64,000 bases of DNA from Pseudomonas sp. GV085 (GCF_003050925.1 NZ_QAOV01000012.1:1-64000), one strand, 5' to 3'; shown: positions 27,856 to 36,787, counted from the stretch's first letter. Notes: generated by a model not told the origin, from the sequence alone. Program-made: numbers and translations.

Positions 27856-28485
27856 TTAGTGCAGGCCTTGAATGTAGCTGGACACCGCGGCGATGTCTTC
27901 GTCGCTCAGCTTCTTGGCAATGGTCTGCATGGTTTTGGCATCGCCGTCGTTGTTGCGGCCGCCTTCTTCCTTGCGGAAGTCGGTCAGTTGCTTGGCGATG
28001 TATTGAGCGTGCTGGCCGCCGAGGTGCGGGAAACCGGCAGCCGCGTTACCTGCGCCATTTGGCGAATGGCACCCGGTGCAGGCTGGCATCCCCTTGGCCA
28101 GGTCACCGCCACGGAACAGGGCTTCACCGCGAGTGACGACTTTCGGATCGGCGGCGCCGACGCTGCCTTTCTGGCTGGCGAAGTAGGCGGCAATGTCCGC
28201 CAGGTCCTGATCGCTCAGGTTGGTCAGCAGACCGGTCATTTCCAGAACGGTGCGCTTGCCCGACTTGATGTCGTGCAATTGCTTGGTCAGGTAGCGTTCA
28301 CCCTGACCCGCCAGTTTTGGAAAGTTTGGCGCCATGCTGTTGCCATCCGGGCCGTGGCAGGCGCCACAGACGGCGGCTTTGGCCTGGCCGGCTTTTGCAT
28401 CACCCGGTTGTACTGCCTCACCTGCAGCATGGGCCATGCCGGAGATGCCCACGGTCAACAGCAGACTCACGATCAATTTCTTCAT
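27856..28485 (-). CDS. cc4: Cytochrome c4 (dihaem)
   Basis: 209 residues: signal peptide (MKKLIVSLLLTVGISGMAHA) and two class-I haem domains with CGACH (C40, C43, H44) and CTGCH in the second half. Axial Met residues lie in the NSMAPNFPKLAGQ-type segments. It is a periplasmic, membrane-associated electron carrier that delivers electrons to terminal oxidases such as cbb3. It lies 45 bp from the small cytochrome upstream, probably as one operon. Confidence 0.95.
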   Translation of the reverse strand: MKKLIVSLLLTVGISGMAHAAGEAVQPGDAKAGQAKAAVCGACHGPDGNSMAPNFPKLAGQGERYLTKQLHDIKSGKRTVLEMTGLLTNLSDQDLADIAAYFASQKGSVGAADPKVVTRGEALFRGGDLAKGMPACTGCHSPNGAGNAAAGFPHLGGQHAQYIAKQLTDFRKEEGGRNNDGDAKTMQTIAKKLSDEDIAAVSSYIQGLH

Positions 28486-28530
28486 CAGCTAATCCAACTA
28501 CGGCTAAGGGTTAAGAGTTATGGACCGGGC

Positions 28531-28821
28531 TTACTCGCTCATCCAAAGGATGATGGTTTGGTAATCCTCGGCACTGCAGTCCATGCACAAACCACGCGGC
28601 GGCATCGCCTTGAAACCCTGGGTCACGTGTTGCACCAGCGTCTCCATACCTTTCGCCAACCTCGGCGTCCAGGCTTCCTGATCGCCTTTTTTCGGCGCCA
28701 TGGGGAGTTGGCCGGAATGACAGGCACCACAAACACGGTTGTACACAGCTTGCGGATCCTGTGTAGCCTGAGCGCTGTAAAGCGGCATCAAGACACCGGC
28801 AGCTAGCAGCCATTTCGTCAT
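28531..28821 (-). CDS. Cytochrome c5-like monohaem protein
   Basis: 96 residues: signal peptide ending near SAQA, one CGACH haem site, and a PPRGLCMDCSAEDY segment whose extra Cys pair is typical of the c5 family. Met from AMPP is a possible sixth ligand. Periplasmic electron carrier, paired with cytochrome c4 as in P. aeruginosa PA5491-PA5490. Confidence 0.9.
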   Translation of the reverse strand: MTKWLLAAGVLMPLYSAQATQDPQAVYNRVCGACHSGQLPMAPKKGDQEAWTPRLAKGMETLVQHVTQGFKAMPPRGLCMDCSAEDYQTIILWMSE

Positions 28822-29012
28822 AAAACGACCTTTTCAGGGTTGAGAGCGTGCTGCGTTCTAGTGCGCAATCAAGGTCTGTCGCTCTCGTGAACTTCATCCT
28901 ACGCTGGGACAAAGCGCACACAAAATCTGCGGCATTATATACTGGCGTCACTGAAACGGAAGCGACACTGCTTGCCGCACCCATTCCTGGCGCCGCCCAC
29001 ATCGGAAATCCC

Positions 29013-29657
29013 ATGCAACTCAAGAATCCCATCCTCGGTCTGTGCCAACAGTCCACCTTCATGCTCAGCGCCGCCAAAGTCGACCAATGTCCGGATGACG
29101 AGGGCTTCGAAGTCGCCTTCGCCGGGCGTTCCAACGCCGGCAAGTCGAGTGCCTTGAACACCCTGACCCACGCCAGCCTGGCGCGCACCTCGAAAACCCC
29201 GGGGCGCACGCAACTGTTGAATTTCTTCAAGCTAGACGATGAACGCCGTCTGGTCGACCTGCCGGGCTACGGTTATGCAAAAGTACCGATCCCGCTCAAG
29301 CAACACTGGCAGCGTCACCTGGAGGCATATCTGGGTGGTCGCGAGAGTTTGAAAGGTCTGATCCTGATGATGGACATCCGCCATCCGATGACCGATTTCG
29401 ACCTGCTGATGCTCGACTGGGCCGTGGCTGCCGGCATGCCGATGCACATTCTGCTGACCAAAGCGGACAAGCTGACCTATGGCGCGGCCAAGAACACGCT
29501 GCTCAAGGTACAGGCGGAAATCCGCAAGGGCTGGGGCGATCTGGTGACAATCCAGCTGTTTTCGGCCCCAAAACGCATGGGCCTGGAAGATGCCTACACC
29601 GTACTGGCTGGATGGATGGAGCTGGCGGACAAGGGTGCCGAGGTAGAAGCTCAGTAA
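29013..29657 (+). CDS. engB: Ribosome biogenesis GTPase EngB/YsxC
   Basis: 214 residues: G1 GRSNAGKS (38-45), G2 TPGRTQ, G3 DLPGYGYA, G4 TKAD and G5 FSAPK. Essential GTPase needed for 50S subunit maturation. I use ATG 29013 because it gives the family N-terminus (MQLKNPILGLC...). The frame runs upstream into the promoter shared with the divergent cytochrome gene. Confidence 0.95.
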   Translation: MQLKNPILGLCQQSTFMLSAAKVDQCPDDEGFEVAFAGRSNAGKSSALNTLTHASLARTSKTPGRTQLLNFFKLDDERRLVDLPGYGYAKVPIPLKQHWQRHLEAYLGGRESLKGLILMMDIRHPMTDFDLLMLDWAVAAGMPMHILLTKADKLTYGAAKNTLLKVQAEIRKGWGDLVTIQLFSAPKRMGLEDAYTVLAGWMELADKGAEVEAQ

Positions 29658-29662
29658 GTGCC

Positions 29663-29699
29663 GAGAAAACTGCCTGCGGCGCACGCAGGCAGTTTTCTC
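29663..29699 (+). terminator. engB terminator
   Basis: A 16-bp perfect stem (29663-29678 / 29684-29699) with a five-base loop and a TTTT within the 3' arm, directly after engB. Confidence 0.85.
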
Positions 29700-29888
29700 G
29701 AGGCAAAAAAAGTTCTTCACGGAATTCCGGGGGAACACATATAACGAAATATCTGTAGGGGCTGCCGAAGGTTCGGGCCGCGTTCGGACGATCTTTTTGA
29801 TCTTGATCAACAATCTCCAGATCGCAAAAGCAAGATCAAAAGATCGCGATAGCGGTGGGGATATGGTTGCTTTTGCCCTGGCGCACGC
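29700..29888. repeat. Intergenic interval with inverted GATC-rich repeat
   Basis: 29789-29805 and 29831-29846 form a near-perfect inverted repeat (CGATCTTTTTGATCTTG against CAAGATCAAAAGATCG, one base missing). Upstream, GTAGGGGCTGCCGAAGG resembles the other common pseudomonad intergenic repeat. It contains TTGATCTTGATCAA, which mimics an Anr box. No gene seen. Confidence 0.55.
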
Positions 29889-30020
29889 AAAAAAAACCCC
29901 GGACTTCATATGGGGAGGGAGAAGTTCCGGGGTTCAAGCTCTAGACCGCTAGGGCGGGGTCCAGATATCTGCCAACACTTAACACAACATAGGAGCATCG
30001 AAGGGCTTCACCAGCCATTC
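29889..30020 (-). ncRNA. ersA: Probable ErsA small RNA between polA and engB
   Basis: Read leftward, a transcript would end in a strong terminator: GAACCCCGGAACTTC pairs with GAAGTCCGGGGTT around a C/T-rich loop, followed by eight Ts (A-run 29889-29896). Upstream a GAACTA (30049-30054), 17-bp spacer, TCAGA (30027-30031) matches an AlgU (sigma-22) promoter with two mismatches. A start near 30020 gives about 132 nt. Position (between polA and engB, same strand as polA, the Spot 42 locus of E. coli), size and promoter type fit ErsA of P. aeruginosa, which represses algC and oprD. Exact ends are estimates. Confidence 0.7.
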
Positions 30021-30054
30021 AGTAACTCTGAGTGGTGGCTCACAAGATTAGTTC
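30021..30054 (-). promoter_or_regulatory. Candidate AlgU (sigma-22) promoter of the small RNA
   Basis: Minus strand GAACTA - 17 bp - TCAGA, against consensus GAACTT-N16/17-TCTGA. It would link the small RNA to envelope stress. One mismatch in each box, so moderate confidence. Confidence 0.5.
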
Positions 30055-30159
30055 AGATTTTTTTCAAATAGCTTTGAAATAACTCTAAGCGCCTTCCGGA
30101 CTAAGCGAGTTGCGCCCTTCCGCCGCGGCACTATGCCGCAGCAGAACACGACAATTTTC

Positions 30160-30256
30160 TGTAGGAGCGAGCTTGCTCCGGGCGGCGTTCCGACGATGGA
30201 ATTTCAGTCGAAATCGATGTGTCTGACACTCCATCGCGAGCAAGCTCGCTCCTACA
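30160..30256. repeat. REPIN after polA, left arm truncated
   Basis: TGTAGGAGCGAGCTTGCTC at 30160-30178 and an intact inverted arm CATCGCGAGCAAGCTCG... at 30232-30256. The left arm diverges after the core (CCGGGCGG instead of GCGATGG). It ends 7 bp beyond the polA stop. Confidence 0.85.
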
Positions 30257-30263
30257 AGAAGGC

Positions 30264-33068
30264 TCAGTGAGCCTCATCCCAGTTATTTCCGACACCCACT
30301 TCGACCAGCAACGGGACATCCAGTTTCGCGGCCTCGCTCATGTGTACGCGAATTTCATCGCGAACCTGGTCGACCAGGTCTTCACGCACCTCAAGCACCA
30401 GTTCATCGTGCACCTGCAAAATGACTTTGGCGTCGAGGCCAGACGCGGTCAGCCAGTTATCCACTGCAACCATGGCTTTCTTGATGATGTCCGCAGCGGT
30501 GCCTTGCATCGGTGCGTTGATCGCCGTGCGTTCCGCGGCGGCGCGCTCTTGCGGCTTGTTGGAGTTGATGTCCGGCAGGTACAGGCGACGTCCGAAGAGT
30601 GTCTCCACGTAACCTTGTTCTGCCGCCTGCGCACGGGTGCGTTCCATGTACTGGCGAACGCCGGGATATCGGGTGAAGTAGGTATCGATGTAGGCCTTGG
30701 CGGTCTTGGTGTCGACGCCGATGTCCTTGCCGAGCTTCTGCGCCCCCATGCCATAGATCAGTCCGAAGTTGATCGCCTTGGCGCTACGGCGCTGATCGGA
30801 GGTCACGTCCGCCAGTTCGACCTTGAACACTTCGGCGGCGGTCGCGGTGTGCACGTCCAGATTGTGGCGGAAGGCGTTCATCAGCCCTTCGTCCCGGGAC
30901 AGGTGCGCCATGATCCGCAGTTCGATCTGCGAATAGTCCGCCGCCAGCAGCTTGTAACCTGACGGGGCCACGAAGGCCTGGCGAATGCGACGCCCTTCGG
31001 CGGTGCGCACTGGAATGTTCTGCAGGTTCGGATCGCTGGAGGACAGCCGCCCGGTAGACGCCACCGCCTGGTGGTACGAGGTATGGATCCGCCCGGTACG
31101 CGGGTTGATCTGCTCCGGCAGACGGTCTGTGTAAGTGCTTTTCAGCTTGCTCATGGAGCGGTATTCCATGAGCACTTTGGGCAATCGATAGTCGTCTTCG
31201 GCCAGTTTAGCCAACACTTCTTCGGCGGTGGATGGCTGGCCCTTGGCGGTTTTCTTCAATACCGGCAAGCCAAGCTTTTCGTAAAGGATCACGCCCAGTT
31301 GCTTGGGCGAACCGAGGTTGAACTCTTCGCCGGCAATCTCGAAGGCTTCACGCTCCAGCGCCACCATCTTGTTGCCCAGTTCGATGCTTTGCACACCCAG
31401 CAGGGCAGCGTCGACGAAAGCGCCTTGGCGCTCAATGCGTGCCAGCACCGGCACCAGCGGGATTTCGATGTCGGTCAGCACGCCGACCAGACTTGGAATG
31501 GCCGAAAGTTTTTCGAAGAGAGTCTGGTGCAGACGCAAGGTGATATCCGCATCTTCGGCGGCGTAAGGCCCGGCCTGCTCCAGGGCGATCTGATCGAACG
31601 TCAGCTGTTTCACGCCTTTGCCGGCGATGTCCTGGAAACTCACCGTGGTGTGGTCCAGGTACTTCTGCGCCAGGCTGTCCATGTCATGGCGCGTGGCCGT
31701 GGAGTTGAGCACGTAGGACTCGAGCATGGTGTCGAAGGCGATGCCGCGCACGGTAATGCCGTTGTCCTGATCGCCGCCGATGGCGCAGTTGGCCAGGATG
31801 TTCATGTCGAACTTGGCGTGCTGGCCGACCTTGAGTTTGTTCGGGTCCTCCAGAATCGGCTTGAGCGCACGCAGGACCGTGTCGCGGTCCAGCTGTTGCG
31901 GCACGCCGATGTAGGAATGGGTCAACGGGATGTAGGCCGCTTCGTTGGCCTGAACCGCGAATGACAGGCCCACCAGTCGTGCCTGCTGCGCATCGATGCC
32001 GGTGGTTTCGGTGTCGAAGGCAAACAGTTTGGCGTTTTTCAGTTTTTCCAGCCAGGCATCGAAACGCGTTTGATCGAGGATGGTTTCATAGGCGGCTTCA
32101 GCAACGGCGGCCGGTGCTTCGGCCTCTGGTTCGCTGAACAGATCGGCGGCCGGTGCTGGCTCGGCGGCAGCGCTCAGTTCCAGGCGTTTGGCGTCGCGAT
32201 CAAGGTCGTTCAGCCAGCTCTTGAACTCCAGCAGGGTGTACAACTCGTAGAGTTTCGCCGGATCTTCAGGACCCATTTGCAAGTCGTCGAGCCCAACGTC
32301 CAGCGGCACGTCGATCTTGATGGTCGCCAACTGATAGGAAAGGAAAGCCATTTCCTTGTGCTCTTCAAGCTTGGCCGGCAAGGTCTTGGCGCCACGAATC
32401 GGCAGGGTCGGCACGATATCGAGTTGCGCATAGAGTTCGGTCAGGCCGCCGTTCACACCCACCAGCAGGCCAGACGCGGTCTTGGGACCGATGCCCGGAA
32501 CGCCCGGAATGTTGTCGGACGAATCGCCCATGAGCGCCAGATAATCGATGATCTGCTCGGGAGCGACGCCGAATTTCTCCTTCACGCCCTCCACATCCAT
32601 GCTGCTACCGGTCATGGTGTTGACCAAGGTAATGTGACCGTCGACCAATTGCGCCATATCCTTGTCACCGGTGGAGATGATCACCGGACGATCCGCCGCC
32701 GCGCTACTGCGGGCCAGGGTGCCGATCACGTCATCGGCCTCGACGCCTTCGACGCACAGCAGCGGGAAGCCCAGGGCGATCACGCTCTGGTGCAGCGGCT
32801 CGATCTGCACGCGCATGTCGTCAGGCATGCTCGGACGGTTGGCCTTGTATTCGGCGTACATGTCATCGCGAAAAGTCCCACCCTTGGCGTCGAACACCAC
32901 GGCAAACGGACTGTCCGGATACTGCTTGCGCAGGCTCTTGAGCATGTTCAACACGCCCTTGACCGCGCCGGTCGGCAGGCCTTTGGAGGTGGTCAGCGGC
33001 GGCAGCGCGTGAAAGGCGCGGTACAGGTAAGAAGAACCGTCCACCAGGACGAGGGGGGCTTGGCTCAT
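30264..33068 (-). CDS. polA: DNA polymerase I
   Basis: 934 residues: 5'-3' exonuclease (1 to about 290, VLVDGSSYLYRAFHALP and GDSSDNIPGVPGIGPKTA), 3'-5' proofreading exonuclease (about 320-510; FAFDTETTGIDA with DEDD residues), and polymerase domain (about 540-930; motif A DYSQIELR, motif B RRSAKAINFGLIYGMG, motif C QVHDEL). Works in Okazaki fragment maturation and repair. ATG 33068 chosen; a TTG four codons earlier is directly against the AAGG site. Divergent from the DUF2782 gene. Confidence 0.98.
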   Translation of the reverse strand: MSQAPLVLVDGSSYLYRAFHALPPLTTSKGLPTGAVKGVLNMLKSLRKQYPDSPFAVVFDAKGGTFRDDMYAEYKANRPSMPDDMRVQIEPLHQSVIALGFPLLCVEGVEADDVIGTLARSSAAADRPVIISTGDKDMAQLVDGHITLVNTMTGSSMDVEGVKEKFGVAPEQIIDYLALMGDSSDNIPGVPGIGPKTASGLLVGVNGGLTELYAQLDIVPTLPIRGAKTLPAKLEEHKEMAFLSYQLATIKIDVPLDVGLDDLQMGPEDPAKLYELYTLLEFKSWLNDLDRDAKRLELSAAAEPAPAADLFSEPEAEAPAAVAEAAYETILDQTRFDAWLEKLKNAKLFAFDTETTGIDAQQARLVGLSFAVQANEAAYIPLTHSYIGVPQQLDRDTVLRALKPILEDPNKLKVGQHAKFDMNILANCAIGGDQDNGITVRGIAFDTMLESYVLNSTATRHDMDSLAQKYLDHTTVSFQDIAGKGVKQLTFDQIALEQAGPYAAEDADITLRLHQTLFEKLSAIPSLVGVLTDIEIPLVPVLARIERQGAFVDAALLGVQSIELGNKMVALEREAFEIAGEEFNLGSPKQLGVILYEKLGLPVLKKTAKGQPSTAEEVLAKLAEDDYRLPKVLMEYRSMSKLKSTYTDRLPEQINPRTGRIHTSYHQAVASTGRLSSSDPNLQNIPVRTAEGRRIRQAFVAPSGYKLLAADYSQIELRIMAHLSRDEGLMNAFRHNLDVHTATAAEVFKVELADVTSDQRRSAKAINFGLIYGMGAQKLGKDIGVDTKTAKAYIDTYFTRYPGVRQYMERTRAQAAEQGYVETLFGRRLYLPDINSNKPQERAAAERTAINAPMQGTAADIIKKAMVAVDNWLTASGLDAKVILQVHDELVLEVREDLVDQVRDEIRVHMSEAAKLDVPLLVEVGVGNNWDEAH

Positions 33069-33142
33069 GAGCAGGATCAACCTTTTCGGCGGGTCCGGCG
33101 CTAGAATAGCGGGACCGTTGACGACAAAGGGACAAGGTTATC

Positions 33143-33430
33143 ATGCGCACACTAAATCGCCTGTTGCTGGCTGGATTGTTTGCAATCGCACCATTGGCCG
33201 TCATGGCGGCGGACGATGCGCCAACGCCGGAACCGGATGTCACCATTCGTACGGAAGGGGACAAGCTCATTCAGGAATATCGCCAAAACGGCTTCCTGTA
33301 TGCGATCAAAGTCACGCCCAAAGGCGGCAAGCCGTATTTCCTGGTGCGCGCGGACGGCTCGGAAGGAAACTTCATCCGCTCCGACTACCCGGATATGCTT
33401 ATTCCGGCGTGGGAAATTTTTAAGTGGTAA
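33143..33430 (+). CDS. DUF2782 exported protein
   Basis: 95 residues: signal peptide ending near VMAA, then DVTIRTEGDKLIQEYRQNGFLYAIKVTPKGGKPYFLVRADG and a WEIFKW end, the whole DUF2782 domain. Periplasmic, unknown function. It precedes thrB by 60 bp on the same strand, as in P. aeruginosa PA5494-PA5495. Confidence 0.9.
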   Translation: MRTLNRLLLAGLFAIAPLAVMAADDAPTPEPDVTIRTEGDKLIQEYRQNGFLYAIKVTPKGGKPYFLVRADGSEGNFIRSDYPDMLIPAWEIFKW

Positions 33431-33490
33431 GTCGTCCCTAACTTTAATCGGCGCTGGCTCAACAGCGGCGCCCGTACTGGCAGCTTAAAC

Positions 33491-34441
33491 ATGTCTGTGT
33501 TCACCCCCCTGGCTCGGCCCGAGCTGGAAGCTTTTCTCGCCCCTTATGGCCTCGGCCGCCTGCTTGATTTCCAGGGGATTGCCGCCGGTAGCGAAAACAC
33601 CAATTTCTTTATCAGCCTGGAGCAGGGCGAATTTGTACTGACCCTGGTCGAGCGCGGTCCGGTTCAGGAAATGCCGTTCTTCATCGAACTGCTCGACGTG
33701 CTGCACGGCGCCGACCTGCCGGTACCTTACGCCCTGCGTACCACAGACGGCGTGGCCTTGCGCGAACTGGCGGGCAAACCTGCGCTGCTGCAACCACGCC
33801 TGGCCGGCAAGCATATCAAGCAAGCCAACGCGCAACATTGCGCACAGGTCGGTGAGTTGCTCGGCCATCTGCACCTGGCGACCCAGGCCAATATGATCAA
33901 GCGCAAAACCGATCGCGGCCTGGACTGGATGCTGGAAGAGGGCACGCAGTTCCTCTCGCACCTCGGTGCCGAGCAGAAAGACTTGCTGCAACGGGCGCTG
34001 GAAGAAATCACCCGGCAGAAAGAAAAAATCCTGGCATTGCCGCGGGCGAACATTCACGCCGACCTGTTCCGCGACAACGCGATGTTCGAAGGCACGCACC
34101 TGACCGGGCTGATCGATTTCTACAACGCCTGCTCCGGGCCGATGCTCTACGACGTGGCGATTGCCTTGAACGACTGGTGCTCGGACGACGATGGCGTGAT
34201 CGATGGACCGCGAGCGCGGGCCTTGCTGGGCGCTTACGCAGCCTTGCGACCGTTCACCGCTGCCGAAGCCGAGTTGTGGCCGACCATGCTGCGGGTGGCT
34301 TGCGTACGGTTCTGGTTGTCACGCTTGATCGCCGCGGAGTCGTTCGCCGGGCAGGATGTGTTGATTCACGATCCGATGGAGTTCCAGTTGCGCCTGGCGC
34401 AGCGGCAGACGGTCAATACGCCTCTGCCTTTCGCCCTTTAA
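33491..34441 (+). CDS. thrB: Homoserine kinase (APH-fold, ThrB2 type)
   Basis: 316 residues of the aminoglycoside-phosphotransferase fold rather than the GHMP kinases used by enterics: GSENTNFFI for nucleotide contact, the catalytic loop NIHADLFRDN with D191, and GLIDFYNACSGPMLYDVAI for metal. Converts homoserine to O-phosphohomoserine for threonine synthesis. A REPIN begins five bases after its stop. Confidence 0.93.
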   Translation: MSVFTPLARPELEAFLAPYGLGRLLDFQGIAAGSENTNFFISLEQGEFVLTLVERGPVQEMPFFIELLDVLHGADLPVPYALRTTDGVALRELAGKPALLQPRLAGKHIKQANAQHCAQVGELLGHLHLATQANMIKRKTDRGLDWMLEEGTQFLSHLGAEQKDLLQRALEEITRQKEKILALPRANIHADLFRDNAMFEGTHLTGLIDFYNACSGPMLYDVAIALNDWCSDDDGVIDGPRARALLGAYAALRPFTAAEAELWPTMLRVACVRFWLSRLIAAESFAGQDVLIHDPMEFQLRLAQRQTVNTPLPFAL

Positions 34442-34445
34442 AAGC

Positions 34446-34509
34446 TTCGCGAGCAGGCTCGCTCCCACAGGTACACGGTGATCCTTGTGGGAGCGAGCCT
34501 GCTCGCGAA
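34446..34509. repeat. REPIN, GAGCAGGCTC / CCCACA type
   Basis: TTCGCGAGCAGGCTCGCTCC... (34446-34469) and its exact inverse (34486-34509), 24 bp per arm with a 16-bp centre. Placed between convergent thrB and znuA, so it may end both transcripts. Confidence 0.9.
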
Positions 34510-34532
34510 TGGGGGCGCCACCTTTTTTCGAA

Positions 34533-35462
34533 TTACAACGACTCCAGACACCCTGCCAAATCATTCCCCAGCTTCTCCAGCACCTGCTCATACCCCTGAG
34601 CAGTCGCCGGCGTGTACCCGCCCAACGCATCCAGCTCAGCCAGTTTCACTGGCAAACCCGCCACCAACGTTTCCGCCAGACGCGGGCGCAACGGCGGTTC
34701 GCTGAACACGCAAGTCTTGCCGACTTCCTGCAAACGCGCGCGCATCGCCGCGACATGCTGGGCACCGGGTTGCACTTCGGCCGCGACGCTGAACACACCC
34801 ACGTGCTTGAGACCGTAGGCGTCTTCGAAGTAGTCGAAGGCTTCGTGGAAAACGAAGTAGGGCTTGCCCTGAACATCGGCCAGGCGTTTCTTCAGCCGCG
34901 CGTCCAACGCATCGAGGCGCTCATCGAAGGCCTTCAGGTTGCTCTGATACCGCGCGGCATTGTCAGGATCGGCGGCACTCAGGTCGGCCGCCATTTTCGT
35001 AGCGATGACTCGGGCGTTGACCGGCGACAGCCACAGGTGCGCATCCAGGCTGCCCGGGCGGTGATCGTGGTCGTGTTCGTCAGCTTCTTCGGCGTGGGAG
35101 TGGCTATCTTCGGCGAAGCGGCGCAGTTTCATGCCTGACAAATCCTGCACGGCGACGCTCGGCAGCGTACGACCCTTCAGCACGCGTGGCAGGAAACCTT
35201 CCATGTCCGGGCCAATCCAGTACAGCAGGTCCACCGATTGCACCTTGCGCACGTCGGAAGGGCGCAACGCATAGTTATGCGGCGATGCACCAGGTGGCAG
35301 CAAAACCTCGGGAATCGCCACACCGTCCTGTACCGCCGCGGCGATCAATTGCAGAGGCTTGATGCTGGTAAGGACCTTGACCTCGGCCTGCGCCGAACCG
35401 ATCAGCAGAAAACTTGCGACAAATGCGACAAAGATAGAAAAAAGTCGGAACACGATGACCAC
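34533..35462 (-). CDS. znuA: Zinc ABC transporter, periplasmic zinc-binding protein ZnuA
   Basis: 309 residues with a signal peptide (cleavage near SAQA). Zinc ligands are expected at H62 (PHNY), H142 (DAHLWLSP) and the FHEAFDYF histidine, with the acidic His-rich loop at 121-134 (HSHAEEADEHDHDH). It delivers zinc to ZnuBC. Start is GTG at 35462 or GTG three codons later; neither has a strong ribosome site. Divergent from zur with a Zur-type box between them. Confidence 0.93.
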   Translation of the reverse strand: MVIVFRLFSIFVAFVASFLLIGSAQAEVKVLTSIKPLQLIAAAVQDGVAIPEVLLPPGASPHNYALRPSDVRKVQSVDLLYWIGPDMEGFLPRVLKGRTLPSVAVQDLSGMKLRRFAEDSHSHAEEADEHDHDHRPGSLDAHLWLSPVNARVIATKMAADLSAADPDNAARYQSNLKAFDERLDALDARLKKRLADVQGKPYFVFHEAFDYFEDAYGLKHVGVFSVAAEVQPGAQHVAAMRARLQEVGKTCVFSEPPLRPRLAETLVAGLPVKLAELDALGGYTPATAQGYEQVLEKLGNDLAGCLESL

Positions 35463-35478
35463 TCGAAGAGGCGAGAAC

Positions 35479-35497
35479 GGGTAACATAATAACGTCT
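35479..35497. promoter_or_regulatory. Candidate Zur operator between znuA and zur
   Basis: On the minus strand ACGTTATTATGTTACCC resembles the GTTAT-N-ATAAC Zur palindrome, with one arm imperfect. It lies midway in the 57-bp divergent gap and could control both znuA and the zur-znuCB transcript. Confidence 0.6.
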
Positions 35498-35519
35498 CTC
35501 ACAAAACTCGTCGCCGCTC

Positions 35520-36002
35520 ATGCTAAAAACACCGATTGCCAGCCGCCCCCACGACCACTCACATTGCGTTCACAGCGCTTTGTCCGAGGCCGATGCCCTG
35601 TGCGCACGTCAAGGCCTGCGCCTGACCGCATTGCGCCGGCGGGTGCTGGAACTGGTGTGGCAAAGCCACAAACCCCTGGGGGCCTACGACATTCTCGCGG
35701 TCCTCAGCGAGCAGGACGGTCGCCGCGCCGCGCCACCGACGGTGTACCGCGCGCTGGATTTCCTGCTGGAAAACGGCCTGGTCCATCGAATCTCCTCGCT
35801 CAACGCCTTCATCGGCTGCAATCACCCGGAACATGCTCACCAGGGTCAGTTCCTGATCTGCCGTGGGTGCCACGCCGCCATCGAGCTCGAACAAAAATCC
35901 ATCAGCGACGCGATCATCGCCAGCGCCAGGGATGTCGGGTTTATCGTCGAAGGCCAGACCGTTGAAGTGATCGGTCTCTGCTCGGGTTGCCAGGGGGCTT
36001 GA
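35520..36002 (+). CDS. zur: Zinc uptake regulator, Fur family
   Basis: 160 residues: N-terminal His-rich stretch, winged helix with PPTVYRALDFLLENGLVHRI, and dimerisation domain with structural zinc Cys pairs C114/C117 and C154/C157. Represses znu genes when zinc is sufficient (named Np20/Zur in P. aeruginosa). Its TGA overlaps the ATG of znuC by one base, so zur-znuC-znuB is one operon. Confidence 0.94.
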   Translation: MLKTPIASRPHDHSHCVHSALSEADALCARQGLRLTALRRRVLELVWQSHKPLGAYDILAVLSEQDGRRAAPPTVYRALDFLLENGLVHRISSLNAFIGCNHPEHAHQGQFLICRGCHAAIELEQKSISDAIIASARDVGFIVEGQTVEVIGLCSGCQGA

Positions 36003-36787
36003 TGAGCAACGCGCTGATTCGCCTTGAGCAGGTTGCCGTCACGTTCGCCGGGCAACCGGTGCTGGACAACATCGAGCTGAGCGTCGAACCGGGACAGATC
36101 GTTACCCTGATCGGCCCCAACGGCGCCGGCAAGACCACACTGGTGCGTGCCGTGCTCGGCCTGTTGAAACCGGACAGCGGCAGCGTATGGCGCAAGCCGA
36201 AACTGCGGGTCGGTTACATGCCGCAAAAACTTCACGTCGATCCAACCCTCCCGCTATCGGTCCTGCGCTTCTTGCGCCTGGTGCCGGGCGTGGACCGTGC
36301 GATGGCCTTGGCGGCACTCAAGGAGGTCGGTGCCGAACAGGTGATCGACAGCCCGGTGCAAAGCGTTTCCGGTGGCGAAATGCAGCGCGTGTTGCTGGCC
36401 CGGGCCTTGTTGCGCGAGCCGGAACTGCTGGTGCTCGACGAACCGGTGCAGGGTGTCGATGTGGCCGGCCAGGCTGAGTTGTACAGCCTGATCACCCGCC
36501 TGCGCGACCGTCACGGTTGCGGCGTGCTGATGGTCTCCCACGATTTGCATTTGGTGATGAGCACCACGGACCAGGTGGTTTGCCTCAATCGTCACGTGTG
36601 CTGCTCCGGCCATCCCGAGCAGGTCAGCGGCGATCCGGCTTTCGTCGAGCTGTTCGGAAAAAACGCACAAAGCCTGGCGATTTATCACCACCATCACGAC
36701 CACGCCCACGACCTGCATGGCTCGGTGGTGAAGGCGCCCGCGTCGGGCCAACCCCATGTTCACGGAGATAGCTGCAAGCATGGCTGA
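36002..36787 (+). CDS. znuC: Zinc ABC transporter ATPase ZnuC
   Basis: 261 residues: Walker A GPNGAGKT (38-45), ABC signature VSGGEMQRV, Walker B LLVLDEP, switch His in VSHDLH. The C-terminal tail is histidine-rich (YHHHHDHAHDLHG), fitting zinc handling. Start ATG 36002 overlaps the zur stop. Confidence 0.96.
   Translation: MSNALIRLEQVAVTFAGQPVLDNIELSVEPGQIVTLIGPNGAGKTTLVRAVLGLLKPDSGSVWRKPKLRVGYMPQKLHVDPTLPLSVLRFLRLVPGVDRAMALAALKEVGAEQVIDSPVQSVSGGEMQRVLLARALLREPELLVLDEPVQGVDVAGQAELYSLITRLRDRHGCGVLMVSHDLHLVMSTTDQVVCLNRHVCCSGHPEQVSGDPAFVELFGKNAQSLAIYHHHHDHAHDLHGSVVKAPASGQPHVHGDSCKHG

Noticed and set aside
29797..29810. TTGATCTTGATCAA, a perfect match to the Anr/Fnr box
   Set aside because: It forms part of the GATC-rich inverted repeat and lies beyond the 3' end of the small RNA and after the engB terminator, with no promoter it could serve.
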